Source: Adiantum capillus-veneris
Taxonomy: Eukaryota > Streptophyta > Polypodiopsida > Polypodiales > Pteridaceae
Reading direction: 5' to 3'
NCBI GenBank assembly: GCA_014529385.2
Contig: CM043948.1
Location: forward strand, 23,054,451 to 23,118,450
Length of the DNA stretch: 64,000 nucleotides
Below are positions 36,296 to 48,153 of the stretch, piece by piece (within the stretch, counting starts at the first letter, position 1; the number at the start of each line of letters is the position of its first letter). The translations under genes and the position numbers were made by a program. The notes beneath the pieces were generated by a model. The model ran no database searches, was not told the origin of the DNA, and was given only the letters and a program-made list of their open reading frames with translations.

Positions 36296-38039
36296 ATGTC
36301 TTCCACCGGGAATGTGAGCGGTGATGTTGGTGTCTCAAGCCTGGCTTCCTTGAGGAGACCTCCTACCTCGATGCCAGGTCCTACTTCGCAGGGCACCACT
36401 TCGTAGGGCAAGCGAAAGGCAGGTGGAAAAAGTCCAGGACCCGAGTGGAATTTTTCCACAAATTTAAATAAGTATCAAGATTGGAAATGTAAATTTTGTG
36501 GCGAAGAGAAATCTGGAGGAGCACCAAGAATAAGGGATCATTTGCTAGGTGGCAATACCAGAATCCAAGGAGGAAAGTGCAAGGGCTTAGGTGCAGAAGA
36601 AGCAGCTATGCGCTTAAAAGCTTTAATTGGTAAGCTAATTCCACGAGCAAAAGATCAAAACTCTCTACTTTCGACCATCACACCCCGGTATCGATAAGAT
36701 CAAACCAGTATGAGGGATCATTGGGTGTAATGCCCACCAATGGAAGCACTCAAAGCAGGGAACCAACTTCTCATATCGATGGAACTACACCTCCAAACCA
36801 TGGATCTCCTGACTTTCAGGTAGGATCGTCAAAAAGTAGACAGGTTAGCTTACAGACGAGCTTCAAAACGCTTGCCTTAGAAGAGGCACAACTTGCTCTA
36901 GCTAAATCTGTCTATTTCACTAGGGGATCATTGGCCATTGTCACCCGTGATGCATGGAAGTCAGCTTGGAAACGCATTGGGGAGTATGGTGCTAGATTTA
37001 TCCCTCCAACATATCACCATATGAGAAACCAACTATTGGATAAATGTTACACAAGCACACAACAGGATATTCAAAGGGTAATATTAAATGCAACAGAACA
37101 ATCTGGATATACCATAGTTAGTGATGGTTGGTCCAATGTTCAAAGGCGGCCATTGATCAACATCATGCTTGTATGTCCTCGTGGTGAATGTTTTATCAAA
37201 GCTGTGGATAGCTCTGGTCAAATAAAGTCTGGGAGTTTTATAGCTGACATCATTGGCGACGCAGTTGAGGAACTTGGAAAAGAAAATGTTGTCCAAGTAA
37301 TCATGTACAATGCCAACATTTGCAGGGCTGCAGGTAGGATACTTGAAAGTCGCTTCTCTCACCTATATAGTGCTGGTTGCAGTACACACAACTTGAACTT
37401 GGTATTGCAAGATTGGTACAAGAGGGAGGACACAGAGTGGTTCAAATGGATAGTAGACAATGCTCGCTTAATAGTCAAGTTTGTTTTGAAGCGTAAGAGG
37501 GTTCTTGACATGTACCGTCAGAGGATGTCTACTATGTTAAAACTGCCGTGCGAAACTAGATTTTGCACCAACTACTATACGGTGGAATCACTAATAAAAA
37601 ATAAGAATGCTGTGATGGAGACATTTGTTTGTGCCACTTTTTCAGAATGGGAGGCCGGTCAAAGGGAGAAGATAAAAAGCAAAATAGGGGTGATCAGAGA
37701 TCTACTAGCTGATCGCCACTTCTGGGATGATGTGGTGGATGTGCACAATGTCATGATGCCAATTATGCTCGCATTACGCCAACTGGATTCTGCCTTGCCT
37801 AACATAGGTAAGGTGTGGATGGCTTGGTGGACTGTTCAAGAAAGCCTTGCAAATCCAGAGGAGCCCCAGGAGCCAATTGTGAAGCCTTGGAAGACACCAT
37901 TCACTCAAAAGAGGAGAGAAATCTTGAGAAAGTATGTGCATGGTCGATGGGTTGGAGCACATAGTCCACTACACAGCGTAGCTTTCTTATTGGATCCAGA
38001 GTATTGGGCAATGGAAATAGACAAACTTGATGAGGAGGT
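36296..38039 (+). pseudogene. hAT transposase, N-terminal and central part (broken)
   Basis: An ATG at 36296 opens a Ser/Thr/Pro-rich start with a TAG at about 36405. A BED-type zinc finger follows at about 36475-36555 (WKCKFCGEEKSGG, then RDHLLGG). The longest open part is 36721-38052. It has DGWSNVQRRPLINIMLVCP, then AGCSTHNLNLVLQDWYKRED, typical of the DUF659/hAT RNase-H-like catalytic core, and later HSVAFLLDPEYW. The frame is cut at the copia insertion after EEV (TSD GAGGT) and resumes in phase at 43506. A GT near 36630 may be an intron donor between the BED and catalytic exons. Confidence 0.88.
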
Positions 38040-38766
38040 TGTTAGGAAATAAGACGTAGCTAAATAGATAATTGAGTAGATTACTTAATGGAGAGAGACA
38101 AATTTACATACACGAGATTATAGAGTAGAGAGAGAGAGAGAGAGAGTACACACGATATACGTGGTTCACCCAATGTGGGCTATGTCCACGGGAAAGCAGC
38201 CACTCAATGGCTTTAGCACTTCAAAAGAAGAAGTAGTTTACAAAGGGATTAAACCCTTAATAGAGCTCCCGCCTTGCTTCACTCTCACCTCCTCACACTC
38301 ACCTTGTTGCATCAACTTCACACTATGAAATGTGTGTAGAAATGGCCTCCTTTTATAGGCCAAAAGGGCTGCCCTCTCTCATGAGAGGCAGCCATGTGTA
38401 GCCGCCCTTGTGTAGATAAGTCCAAATCGGACCCTCCAATCCGCCCATGTGTGGCCGCCCTTGAGAAGACAAGTCCGCTTTTGAATTCGGCCACCGGCCA
38501 TTGAATTTGGCCACCGGCCACCGGCCACTGGCCAACCGACAGCTGTTTTTCGACCACTTTCCGACCGCCGTCCGGACATAATATTCCGGCGAAAAGGAAT
38601 ATTCCGGTGAGGGAAAGTTACCCCTGATTTTTGGCCGTGAAATTTTTTGGTTTCCGACGAGTGATTTTCCTTCACGCACGATGGCTTCTCCTCATAATGG
38701 GGGCCTTACAAATGTGCGCTTTTACCACAGAAAATTACAAGGGTAAATCAGGCTCCATACTTAACA
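38040..38766 (-). repeat. 3' LTR of copia element A
   Basis: Ends TGTTAGGAAATAAG and CATACTTAACA on the plus strand. It contains a promoter box TATAAAA (minus strand, 38351-38357), a short GA tract (about 38127-38145) and a GGCCACC-type minisatellite (about 38490-38545) that differs between the two LTRs. Confidence 0.94.
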
Positions 38767-38780
38767 ATCTCCCACTTGGA
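38767..38780 (-). promoter_or_regulatory. Polypurine tract of copia element A
   Basis: On the element strand CCAAGTGGGAGAT lies immediately before the LTR start TGTTAAG, a common copia arrangement. Confidence 0.75.
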
Positions 38781-38823
38781 GACTGATCTCCAAACCAAAC
38801 CTGTGACTGCTTTCCATTCTGGC

Positions 38824-41800
38824 TTCTTATCCTTGAATGCCGATTGAAGATGAGCAAAAGCTCAACTTCTTCTTGTTGACCACCTTTGTAAACATGTCTG
38901 CAATATTTTCACTTGTATGCACCTTTCCTAGCTTTAGCTGTCCCTCTTCCAAAAGAGTGCGTATGAAGTGATATCTCACCTCAATGTGCTTTGTCCTTGA
39001 ATGAAAGGATGAGTTCTTCGCAAGATGGATAGCGCTTTGGCTATCACTGTACAAGACACAATTGTCTTGTTTGAATCCAAGCTCTTCTAAGAATCTATGA
39101 AGCCACATAATTTCTTTGCTTGCCTCCGTCATTGCTACATACTCTGCTTCCGTGGTAGAAAGTGAAACCACTTTCTGCAGCTTTGACGCCCAGCTTACTG
39201 GTGTGCCTCCAACCATGAACACATAGCTAGTAGTTCTCCTTCAAGTATCTTTGTCACCTGCCATATCTACATCAGCATACCCTTCTAGAAAAATATCAGT
39301 TCCTCCAAAATACAAAGCATTTGTTGTTGTCCCTTTTAGATACCTAAGTATCCACTTCATAGCTTGCCAATGCTCTTTACCTGGGTTGTCCATGAACCTA
39401 CTCACAACTCCCACTGCGTGTGCAATGTCTGGCCTTGTCCAGACCATAGCATACATTAGAGAACCTACTGCTGCAGCATATGGAACTTTAGACATATAGG
39501 CTATCTCCTCTTGTGTCTTTGGACACATATCCTTTGTTAGTTTAAAGTGACCAGCCAAAGGTGTAGAAACTGGTTTTGCATTTTTCATTTCAAACCTTTC
39601 TAGTACCTTCTTGATGTAATCTTCTTGAGATAGCTTTATTGTCTTCTTCGTCCTGTCCCTTGATATTTTCATACCAAGTATCCTCTTTGCAGCACCTAAA
39701 TCTTTCATTGAAAAAGATTTAGATAGCTCCTCTTTTAGGTCTTTGATGTCCTGCATGTTAGCACTTGCAATCAACATGTCATCAACATACAACATTAGGA
39801 TGATGAATTTCCCATCTCCCAAATTCTTCGTGTAGATGCAGTGATCCGAGTTGCATCTTTTGAATCCATGATCCAACAACCATCGATCAAACTTCAAGTA
39901 CCATTGTCTTGATGCTTGCTTTAAACCATACAAGCTCTTCCTTAATCTGCAAACCATTTTTCTTACCTTTTACTTCATACCCCTTTGGTTGAAGCATGTA
40001 GATTTCCTCCTCTAAGTCACTGTGAGGGAATGCCGTATTAACATCCATTTGCTCGAGATTTAGATCATGAGCAGCCACAAGGCTTAAGACAAGCCTAATT
40101 GAGTTCATTTTTACAACAGGAGAAAATATTTCATTGAAGTCAATACCTTTCTTTTGAGAAAACCATTTTACCACAAGCCTAGACTTGTACCTTTTCTTCC
40201 CACCTTCTTCTTCCTTCAGCTTGTACACCCATTTGTTTTGAAGTGCCCGCTTACCTTTAGGGAACTCAACCAACTCCCATGTTTGGTTGCAATGTAGTGA
40301 GTCCATCTCCACTTGCATGCTCTTCATCCATTCTTCTTTGGATTCATGTTGCATAGCTTCTTTGTATGATTCTAGCTCTCCAGAATCTGAGATCAAGAGA
40401 TGGTTGACGGAAGGAACAAACCTTTCTGGAGGTCTACTTGCTCTTGTAGATCTTCGAGGAATAGGTTGAGGCTCCTCATTTGGTTGACGTTGTTGCACAT
40501 TGTCACCATTTGCAGTCCTTGAGTCTTCACCGTCCTCAAGCTCCATGTACTCATCACCTGTTTCTTTTGTTTGTTTTCTTTCCAAGTAATCTTTGTACAT
40601 ATTTTGTTCGTTAACAATTACATCCCTACTCCTTAAGATTTTACCATCTTCAGGATTCCATACGCGATATCCAAAATCACCTTCTCCATAGCCAATGAAG
40701 AAACACTTTTTGGACTTTGCATCTAACTTTGATCTTAGGCTTCTATCTATGTGCATGAAAGCCTCACACCCAAACACTTTGAGAAATGCATAATTCACCG
40801 GTTTACCTGTCCATGCCTCTTCTGGAACTCTCCCATCCAATGCCGTTGAGGGTGACCGATTGATTAAGTACACAGACGTACTTACAGCTTCTGCCCAAAG
40901 CTCAAGCGGTAGGCCTGCATGTAGCCGCATGCTTCGTGCTCGCTCCATGATTGTCCTGTTCATCCTTTCTGAAATATGATTTTATTGAGGTGTCCTTGGG
41001 GTTGTCCTTTGCCTCCGAATGCCATTGCTAGCACAAAAGCTTTCAAAAGCTTGGCTGCAATATTCACCTCCATTGTCGGATCTGAGGCATTTAACCTTGG
41101 TACCTGTTTCATTCTCCACAAAGGCTTTCCACCTTTGAAATATGGAAAATACATCGGATTTATTCTTCATGACATAAACCCATGTTTTTCTAGTCGCATC
41201 GTCTATGAATGTTACATAGTACAATGAGCCACCAAGTGATGGTGTACTTGCAGGACCCCAAACATCAGAATGAACCAACTCAAGTTTTTTATTTTTTCTT
41301 TCATTTCCTGATTTTGGAAATTTTACCCTCTTTTGTTTACCATAAACACACTCTTCACAGAACTCTAAGTCCACTTCTTTCAAACCTGGTAGAAGCTTCT
41401 TTGTTTGAAGGATTTGCATTCCTTTGGCACTCATATGCCCAAGTCGGTAGTGCCACACCGCACTATCAACTTCTGTAGTTGTTGCACAAGATGAAGGTTG
41501 CGTGCTAACAGTACACAAGTAAATTGTACCGACCTTTTCTCCCTTGGCAACCACCAAAGATCCCTTTGAGATCTTCCACCGTTTATTTCCGAATGCAATG
41601 TTGTGACCTTCATCGTCCAATTGTCTTGTAGAGATCAAATTTTTGCAAAGAGAAGGAACATGCCTAACATCTTTAAGCTTCCATTCATTTCCGTTAGCAG
41701 TTTTGACAGAAACTGTACCTTTGCCGACAATCTCACAAGCTTCATCATCTCCCAAGTATACATACCCAAAATTACCTTTGGTGTAGTCTTGGAAATGTTG

Positions 41801-42705
41801 CTTGTGTGGTGTCGCATGGAATAAAGCCCCAGAATCTACTATCCACGAATTAGACACATTGTCTAATGAGAGAATTAGAGCATCTTGCTCTACTTTACCT
41901 GCCACATTGGCCTCCGATGTTGGCTTGTTGTCTTGAGACTCTGTCTCCTTCTTCTTCTTGGACCAGCAATCCTTCTTGACGTGACCCTTCTTGCCGCAGT
42001 TCCAACATTCAAGAACTGACTTTGTGCGTGACTTGCTCCGTCTTGAGCGATCACGACTCTTTTGGCTTTTGAACCTCTCCTTAGGCCTTCCTCTTGTTTC
42101 CATTGACAATGCAGCACTTGATGATTCTCCTGTGCTTCTCCTTCGTATTTCCTCGCTTAGGAGAACACCCACAACATCATCAAACTTAAGAGTATTTGTA
42201 CAAAGATAGAATTACTTACAGCCATCACAAGGCTGTCCCAACTATCCGGTAGAGATGATAGTATAAGAAGAGCTCGCACTTCGTCATCGAAATTGATTTT
42301 CACCGATCGAAGTTGACTTATGTTTGTGTTAAAGTAATTTAGGTTTTCTGCAACTGAACCATTCTCTGCCATCTTTAGATTGAACAAGCGCTTCATAAGA
42401 AATACCTTATTGGATGCCGATGGTTTCTCGTAGAAGTCGTGAAGTGACTTCATCAAGTACTCCGTGGTTTTCATCTCCGAAAAATTGAAGGCCACCGTTC
42501 ACGCCAAGCTTAACCGGATTGTTCCCAGGGCCTTTCGATCAAGGACAATCCATGCTTCATCTACCATCGTTGCGGGCTTCTTTGCAAGACCGCCTAGTGG
42601 CAAATAGAGGTCCTTCTGGTAGAGATAGTCTTCAATCTGCATCTTCCAATGTTAGTAGTTTTTGTCGTTGAACTTCTCAATCTTGAGCTTCCCTTCCTCC
42701 GCCAT
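38824..42705 (-). pseudogene. Gag-pol polyprotein of copia element A (broken)
   Basis: Starts at an ATG at 42703-42705 (MAEEGKLKIEKFN, a classic copia gag start). Gag continues with stops after NY and SLA, then MKSLHDFYEKPSASNKVFL. A zinc knuckle CWNCGKKGHVKKDC is at about 42000, protease WIVDSGALFHAT at about 41840, and the GAG-pre-integrase HYRLGHMSAKGM at about 41440. The integrase core has ELVHSDVWGP and RSDNGGEYCS. The frame breaks at a stop after RTPQ (about 40985), before ERMNRTIMERARSM. RT starts at NQTWELVEFPKGKRAL, shifts frame near 39955, then has KSLYGLKQASRQWY and catalytic LYVDDMLIA. RNase H (VSLSTTEAEYVAM, YSDSQSAIHLAKN) follows another stop near 39235. All domains are present but it cannot make a full polyprotein. 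Confidence 0.93.
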
Positions 42706-42764
42706 AATTCCCACTCAATTCAAGAAATCCTTTCCTTGAGATAATTTAGCTATGAGCAAACCTT

Positions 42765-42776
42765 GCTCTGATACCA
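42765..42776 (-). promoter_or_regulatory. Primer binding site for initiator tRNA-Met, copia element A
   Basis: TGGTATCAGAGC on the element strand, two bases after the LTR end. It is complementary to the 3' end of initiator tRNA-Met and standard for copia elements. Confidence 0.9.
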
Positions 42777-42778
42777 GT

Positions 42779-43505
42779 TGTTAGGAAATAAGACGTAGCT
42801 AAATAGATAATTGAGTAGATTACTTAATGGAGAGAGACAAATTTACATACACGAGATTATAGAGTAGAGAGAGAGAGAGAGAGAGAGAGTACACATGATA
42901 TACGTAGTTCACCCAATGTGGGCTGCGTCCACGGGAAAGCAGACACTCAATGGCTTTAGCACTTCAAAAGAAGAAGTAGTTTACAAAGGGATTAAACCCT
43001 TAATAGAGCTCCCGCCTTGCTTCACTCTCACCTCCTCACACTCACCTTGTTGCATCAACTTCACACTATGAAATGTGTGTAGAAATGGCCTCCTTTTATA
43101 GGCCAAAAGGGTCGCCCTCTCTCATGAGAGGCAGCCATGTGTAGCCGCCCTTGTGTAGATAAGTCCAAATCGTACCCTCCAATCCGCCCATGTGTGGCCG
43201 CCCTTGAGAAGACAAGTCCGCTTTTGAATTTGGCCACCGGCCACCGGCCATTGACTACCGGCCCTACTGGCCAATCGGCGGCTGTTTTTCGACCACTTTC
43301 CGGCCGCTGTCCGACCATAATATTCCGGCGAAAAGGAATATTCCGGCGAGGGAAAGTTGCCCCTGATTTTTGGCCGTGAAAATTTTTGGTTTCCAGCGAG
43401 TGATTTTCCTTCACGCACGATGGCTTCTCCGCATAATGGGGGCCTTACAAATGTGCGCTTTTACCAGAGAAAATTACAAGGGTAAATCAGGCTCCATACT
43501 TAACA
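42779..43505 (-). repeat. 5' LTR of copia element A
   Basis: Same length and ends as the left LTR, with a TATAAAA box at 43094-43100 (minus strand). Differences are scattered substitutions plus rearranged GGCCACCGG words at about 43230-43270. Confidence 0.94.
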
Positions 43506-43951
43506 GAGGTGCTGGAAGACTTTTATGATGTGATAGGTAGGTTTTATGATGATCCTGATGAGCATGCATTAGTTGTTACTGATCTTACGAAGTTTAAACT
43601 CAAAGAGGGTAATTTTGGTACAGAATTTGTGCAGAAACTTGCCACGGAGTAACCAACGTGGAAGTGGTGGATGATGAATGGTGGTAGTGCACCCACCCTT
43701 AAACGCCTAGCTATTGGAATCCTAGCCCAATGGACATCCAATTCAAGTTATGAGAGAAACTGGAGTATATATAAATATGTACATTCCACCATCAGAAACC
43801 GCCTTCTAAATTCAAGAGCTGAAAAATTGGTGTATATGTACTGCAACCATCGGCTATTGGCAAGAGTGCAAGCTGAGAACTACAAAGAGGAGATGCCGCG
43901 TTGGACTTATGATGTAATCAATGATGAGGTGGACGAAGACAGTGAGCTGTA
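43506..43951 (+). pseudogene. hAT transposase, C-terminal dimerisation part
   Basis: Resumes the transposase frame after the copia insertion, EVLEDFYDVIGRFYDDPDEH. It has a TAA at 43650, then continues in the same frame with WWMMNGGSAPTLKRLAIGIL, SSYERNWSIYKYVHSTIRNR and KLVYMYCNHRLL. These are the hallmark of the hAT C-terminal dimerisation domain. It ends in an acidic tail at 43951; an Arg-rich coding-like stretch follows to about 44060. Confidence 0.9.
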
Positions 43952-44331
43952 AGGGGAATCTCATGAAGTAGATACTACATGTACTTTAGAAGAGATTGAA
44001 GAGAATTTGGAAATTGAACCAACTTTGACCCGTCGCAGCAAGCGACGGTGGTTTAATTAATAGATTATCGAATCCATTGAGTGAATTCTGTTTAAGTTCA
44101 AAAACTGTTTATCTTATAAGCTTTTTTTTATATTTAGTTTAAGGTGTAGACATTTGCTTAATAATAAACGAAGCCCTTAAAAACCTTTACAAGGCCACAA
44201 ATCACTATTAAAGCTTCATAATATACAAAGCCCTAACAAATCTTTGCATTATCACATATCATAATTGAAGTTGAAGTGAGGACAATTCACAATTCACGAA
44301 TAAATTCTCGCAAGACAACGAGTAAATGTTT

Positions 44332-44715
44332 TCAAATGTTACAAAAACTATCCAAGTGATAGTGAAATATTTGTGAGAATATCTTCATTCCCTTGTTCAC
44401 GCTGACCTTTAAGCTTATTATAGTCTTCAGACATTTTGAACATTGCATATAGCTTTTCGGATATTCACATATAGCACAATGAAAGTTATTCATCATGCTT
44501 TGCATCAAGCATGATATATGGTACATATGTCCACATGGCAAGCTGAAGTGACCACACCACTTATGAAAGAATGATCTACATATGGGGCAAGGACCACCGT
44601 GCTCACCAGAAGCTGGAGGGGCCTCAATAGATGTTGGGTGCTCAATCAATGTGGCAGCATTTTTTTTTTTTATAGTTGCCTCTAACTCTTTTACGTGGTG
44701 AGATAGCACCTTCAC
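44332..44715 (-). pseudogene. RING-H2-like zinc finger fragment, antisense inside the hAT
   Basis: The 127-codon minus-strand ORF starts with a short coiled-coil-like stretch (MKVLSHHVKELEATIKKK). It then has CPICRSFFHKWCGHFSLPCG, HMYHISCL and FHCAIC, giving the C-x2-C, C-x-H-x2-H-x2-C and C-x2-C pattern of a RING-H2 E3-ligase finger. It runs opposite to the transposase in the hAT 3' half. It may be a captured host exon or part of an antisense accessory gene of the element; the sequence alone does not say. Confidence 0.55.
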
Positions 44716-44806
44716 CTCCCTTTACAAGTCTCTACTTAGGGTTGCTTCTGCATGAGAGCCTTGTGTAGCTTGTGATGCTTGCCTCAGTTGAGTTTGAAGC
44801 TCCTCC

Positions 44807-45234
44807 TTAACTTGGTGCACTTCCATTGATGCACCTTCTAGTGCTAATGACATCTCTTGCCGTGTGACGGTGATTGATTGCACTACTGCAAATGTCCTCA
44901 ACCGTCATGTGAGGTGTCCTTGAGCTGAAGTCTACTGCTTCACCAAAGACATAATGCATGTATAACATCTTGGAAAACCACAATGGACAATCCATATGAT
45001 GCATAGGATGACCCATAACATCGAGATATATGTTCTCTCCATTGTCTCGTATGTCTGTATTAATGCATTGTGATAGCTTGAGTCGGACTTTCTTGATGTT
45101 TTCATCTGCAACGCCTGGCATATGGATTTGACCATTTCTCGGTCAATCCTAGTGTTCACCTCTTTCCATTGTGTACCCACTGGGAGCAACGAGCTGCAAT
45201 TCGAGCGGTGTCGTTCACTCCACCGCCTTGACAC
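44807..45234 (-). pseudogene. Unrecognised antisense coding fragment in the hAT
   Basis: Two overlapping minus-strand frames joined by a frameshift near 45120. The first has MSRRWSERHRSNCSSLLPVG, then WKEVNTRIDREMVKSICQAL. The second has VADENIKKVRLKLSQCINTD, then NGENIYLDVMGHPMHHMDCP and WFSKMLYMHYVFGEAVDFSS. It reads as real protein between the RING and kinase pieces and probably belongs to the same antisense gene. Family unknown. Confidence 0.4.
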
Positions 45235-45344
45235 ATGGATCTGACACGCTCAAAAGCGCGCTTAGCCCTTTGATTATCATTATCCATATCCTGATTAAAC
45301 ACTATACTTCAGTTACGGCATACAAACTTAATGATAATCAATTG

Positions 45345-45475
45345 CTATAAGAGTAACCACCATTTTACGACAATCAATTGCTATAATTTTAACCACCATT
45401 TTACGACAATCAATTGATATTAGAATAACCACCATCTTACGACAATCAATTGATATAAGAGTAACCACCATTTTT
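45345..45475. repeat. About 37-bp tandem repeat, four copies
   Basis: ACGACAATCAATTGATATTA followed by GAGTAACCACCATTTT and close variants, four times. It lies between the antisense fragments, in an otherwise AT-rich, non-coding stretch (45240-45760). Confidence 0.85.
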
Positions 45476-45765
45476 TAAATCAATGAATGACAATCAGTGA
45501 TTCCACGTGGCTTATTGCTTGAAACTTAAGAGAAAAAACAAAACTCATAGAAAATTTGTTGTCTATTGAGATATAACAAAGTTTTTTTATTACTCATACA
45601 TCATCCATGGCGCATAAAACCCAATTTTTAAAAGTGCTTTTATAAGTCAAAAGTCTCAGAAAACCCTGCTTCATAAAGTACATCATATATCCATCAAAAA
45701 AAGGCTACACTCATTTCAGAGGGAGGGCGTAAGCATCGTTCTGGCTGGGCTTCAAATCTTTCTAA

Positions 45766-46250
45766 TTATTCGTCCAAAAGTGCCAAGGTCTTTCTATCTG
45801 TGGATTTCTTCCTCACCCAACCTTCCACAACAATCCTAGATATGGCTTGTACCTCCACTAAAACCTTATGTTTGAACCAATCTGTGTTGTAGTAGTCAGA
45901 GAACTCTCCACAAAACTTACAAAATTGCCATATCACCCATCCTATGGCGTACACATATGTGGCCTTGGTCCATGGGCATGGGTGATCGCCATCTAGTAAC
46001 TCAGGAGCTCGCCAAGGATGAAGCTTTTGCCAGTTTTCATCGGTGTTGTTGGTCTTTTGTGTCTCTAAGCCAACACGCAGAGCCAATCCCCAATCAATTA
46101 TTCCAATACGGGGAGTGAGATCCTTGGTAAAGTCCAACATGATGTTCCATGGATGGAGATAATTGTGGATCACTCCCTCGTCATGTGCGAATTGCAATGC
46201 CAGTGCATCCACGCACGGTGACTTCTTTCAAATAGATGCTTCTGTCATTC
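45766..46250 (-). pseudogene. Protein-kinase-like fragment, antisense inside the hAT
   Basis: Kinase subdomains VIb to IX are visible: ALQFAHDEGVIHNYLHPWNI (the HRDLKPxN loop), then GIIDWGLALRVG (the DFG position), WRAPELLDG (APE), and TYVYAIGWVIWQF. The catalytic loop reads HNY where HRD is expected, so the catalytic Asp is missing, and DFG is DWG. There is no ATP-binding lobe. Coding similarity continues upstream of the first ATG (KKSPCVDALALQF) and, after a TGA, into the 176-bp repeat array. Probably a captured, dead gene fragment. Confidence 0.6.
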
Positions 46251-47330
46251 TAGCAGCAACACACCTAGTCGCAATTGCAACCATGTGCCGAAGCATGAAT
46301 GACTGGGAGCAACATAAAACATAGTCACCCTACGCTTTTGCAATGACACACCTAGCCGCAATTGCAACCATGTGCCAGTGCATCCACGCACGGTGACTTC
46401 TTTCAAACAGATGCTCCTGTCATTCTAGCAGCAACACACCTAGTCGCAATTGCAACCATGTGCCGAAGCATGAATGATTGGGAGCAACATAAAACATAGT
46501 CACCCTACGCTTTTGCAATGACACACCTAGCCGCAATTGCAAACATGTGTCAGTGCATCCACTCACGGTGACTTCTTTCAAACAGATGCTCCTGTCATTC
46601 TAGCAGCAACACACCTAGTCACAATTGCAACCATGCGCCGAAGCATGAATGACTGGGAGCAACATAAAACATAGTCATCCTACGCTTTTGCAATGACACA
46701 CCTAGTCACAATTGCAACCATGTGCCAGTGCATCCATGCACGATGTCTTCTTTCAAGATTCAATCATATGAAGCATTATGAAATTATTTGAGCACACATT
46801 CATGCATTAGATGCTACCGTCAATCTAGCAGCAACACACCTAGTCGCAATTGCAACCATGTGCTGAAGCATGAATGACAGGAAGTAACATAAAACATAGT
46901 CATCTTGCATTTTTGCAATGACACACCTAGCCGCAATTGCAACCATGTGCCAGTGCATCCACGCACGGTGACTTCTTTCAAACAGATGCTCCTGTCATTC
47001 TAGCAGCAACACACCTAGTCGCAATTGCAACCATGTGCAGAAGCATGAATGACTGGGAGCAACATAAAACATAATCACCCTACGCTTTTGCGATGAAACA
47101 CCTAGCCGCAATTGCAACCATGTGCCAGTGCATTCACGCACGGTTACTTCTTTCAAACAAATGCTCCTGTCATTCTAGCAGCAACACACCTAGTCGCAAT
47201 TGCAACCATGTGCCAAAGCATGAATGACTGGGAGCAATATAAAACATAATCATCGTACGCTTTTGCAATGACACACCTAGCCGCAATTGCAACCATGTGT
47301 CAGTGCATCCACGTATGATGATTTGATAAA
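46197..47330. repeat. 176-bp tandem array derived from the kinase-like fragment
   Basis: About six and a half copies. The CAGTGCATCCACGCACGGTG word recurs near 46197, 46374, 46550, 46726, 46951, 47127 and 47302, giving a period of 176 bp with one ~225-bp step where about 45 bp of extra sequence entered (about 46755-46805). Each unit holds two copies of CACACCTAG(C/T)CGCAATTGC. On the minus strand each unit encodes the helix just before the catalytic loop (MVAIATRCVAARMTGAS, then a TGA, then KKSPCVDALA). The array therefore arose by amplifying part of the kinase exon. Confidence 0.88.
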
Positions 47331-47708
47331 ATAAAATTTATACCTTTAAGTTTTAACGCAAAAAACTCAAAAAAACATCAATAAAATAAGGAAGGGTTTA
47401 AAAAATTACTGCTACACTTCTTTGAGAATGTCGAAAGCTGCCAGAAAGTTTGGTGAAGACTTTTCAATGTACCTCTTTTGTGAAAAAGACAACCACCGGC
47501 GTCGCCTTTATATAGCCACGACGGGCCCGGCGGGGAAATAGCTTTACTCGGCGGGCAAACTACTTAGCCCGGCGGGCTACGAGCCGGTCTCCAGGTCTCC
47601 CTAGAGGTCAAAAAAGATGAATGTTAATTAACATAATATTTGTTATTTTGCATTTCTATTGTTATTAACCTGAAATTATAGTGTGATCACGTCATTTTGA
47701 AATCCCTG
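47331..47708. other. hAT 3' end, no gene
   Basis: AT-rich stretch, then a GC-richer part with CCCGGCGGGCTACG-type words near 47520-47590. GCCCGGCGGG words also occur near the 5' end (about 35130-35200), so they may be subterminal motifs. It ends in the terminal inverted repeat. Confidence 0.6.
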
Positions 47709-48076
47709 CCGGTAGTCAATGGCCGGTGGCCGGTGGCCGAATTCAAAAGCGAACTTGTCTTCTCAAGGGCGGCCACACATGGGTGGATTGGAGGGTCCGA
47801 TTTGGACTTATCTACACAAGGGCGGCTACACATGGCTGCCTCTCATGAGAGAGGGAAGCCCTTTTGGCCTATAAAAGGAGGCCATTTTTACACACATTTC
47901 ATAGTGTGAAGTTGATGCAACAAGGTGAGTGTGAGGTGGTGAGAGTGAAGCCAGGCGGGAGCTACATTAAGGGTATAATCCCTTTGTAAACTATTTCTTT
48001 TTTTGAAGTACTAAAGCCATTGAGTGGCTGCTTTCCCGTGGATGTAGCCCACATTGGGTGAACCACGTATATCGTG

Positions 48077-48079
<3 letters not shown>

Positions 48080-48150
<71 letters not shown>
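48080..48150. repeat. CT microsatellite in the solo LTR
   Basis: About 71 bp of CT, compared with about 18-24 bp at the same place in the LTRs of element A. It explains why the solo LTR is longer. Confidence 0.93.

Positions 48151-48153
<3 letters not shown>

Larger units (their letters stand above)
38040..43505 (-). mobile_element. Copia-type LTR retrotransposon (element A), 5.5 kb
   Basis: Two 727-bp LTRs (38040-38766 and 42779-43505) with TG/CA ends are flanked by the perfect duplication GAGGT (38035-38039 and 43506-43510). The minus orientation is shown by the initiator-Met primer site at the right and the polypurine tract at the left. The gene order (gag, protease, integrase, then RT-RNase H) defines Ty1/copia. 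By eye the LTRs differ at a few percent of sites, yet the polyprotein has several stops and frameshifts. Confidence 0.95.
35008..47708 (+). mobile_element. hAT DNA transposon, split by copia element A
   Basis: Terminal inverted repeats start CAGGGATTTTAA (35008) and, on the other strand, CAGGGATTTCAA (ending 47708). They are flanked by the perfect 8-bp duplication CCGGTAGT (35000-35007 and 47709-47716). An 8-bp target duplication and CAGGG ends are diagnostic of hAT. Its native size without the 5.5-kb copia is about 7.2 kb. It holds a broken transposase, a 150-bp repeat array upstream, and antisense RING and kinase-like fragments plus a 176-bp array downstream. Confidence 0.93.

Noticed and set aside
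46197-47330. Regularly spaced repeats that could suggest a CRISPR-like array
   Set aside because: The whole 176-bp unit repeats with no unique spacers, lies in a plant transposon, and derives from the adjacent kinase-like sequence.
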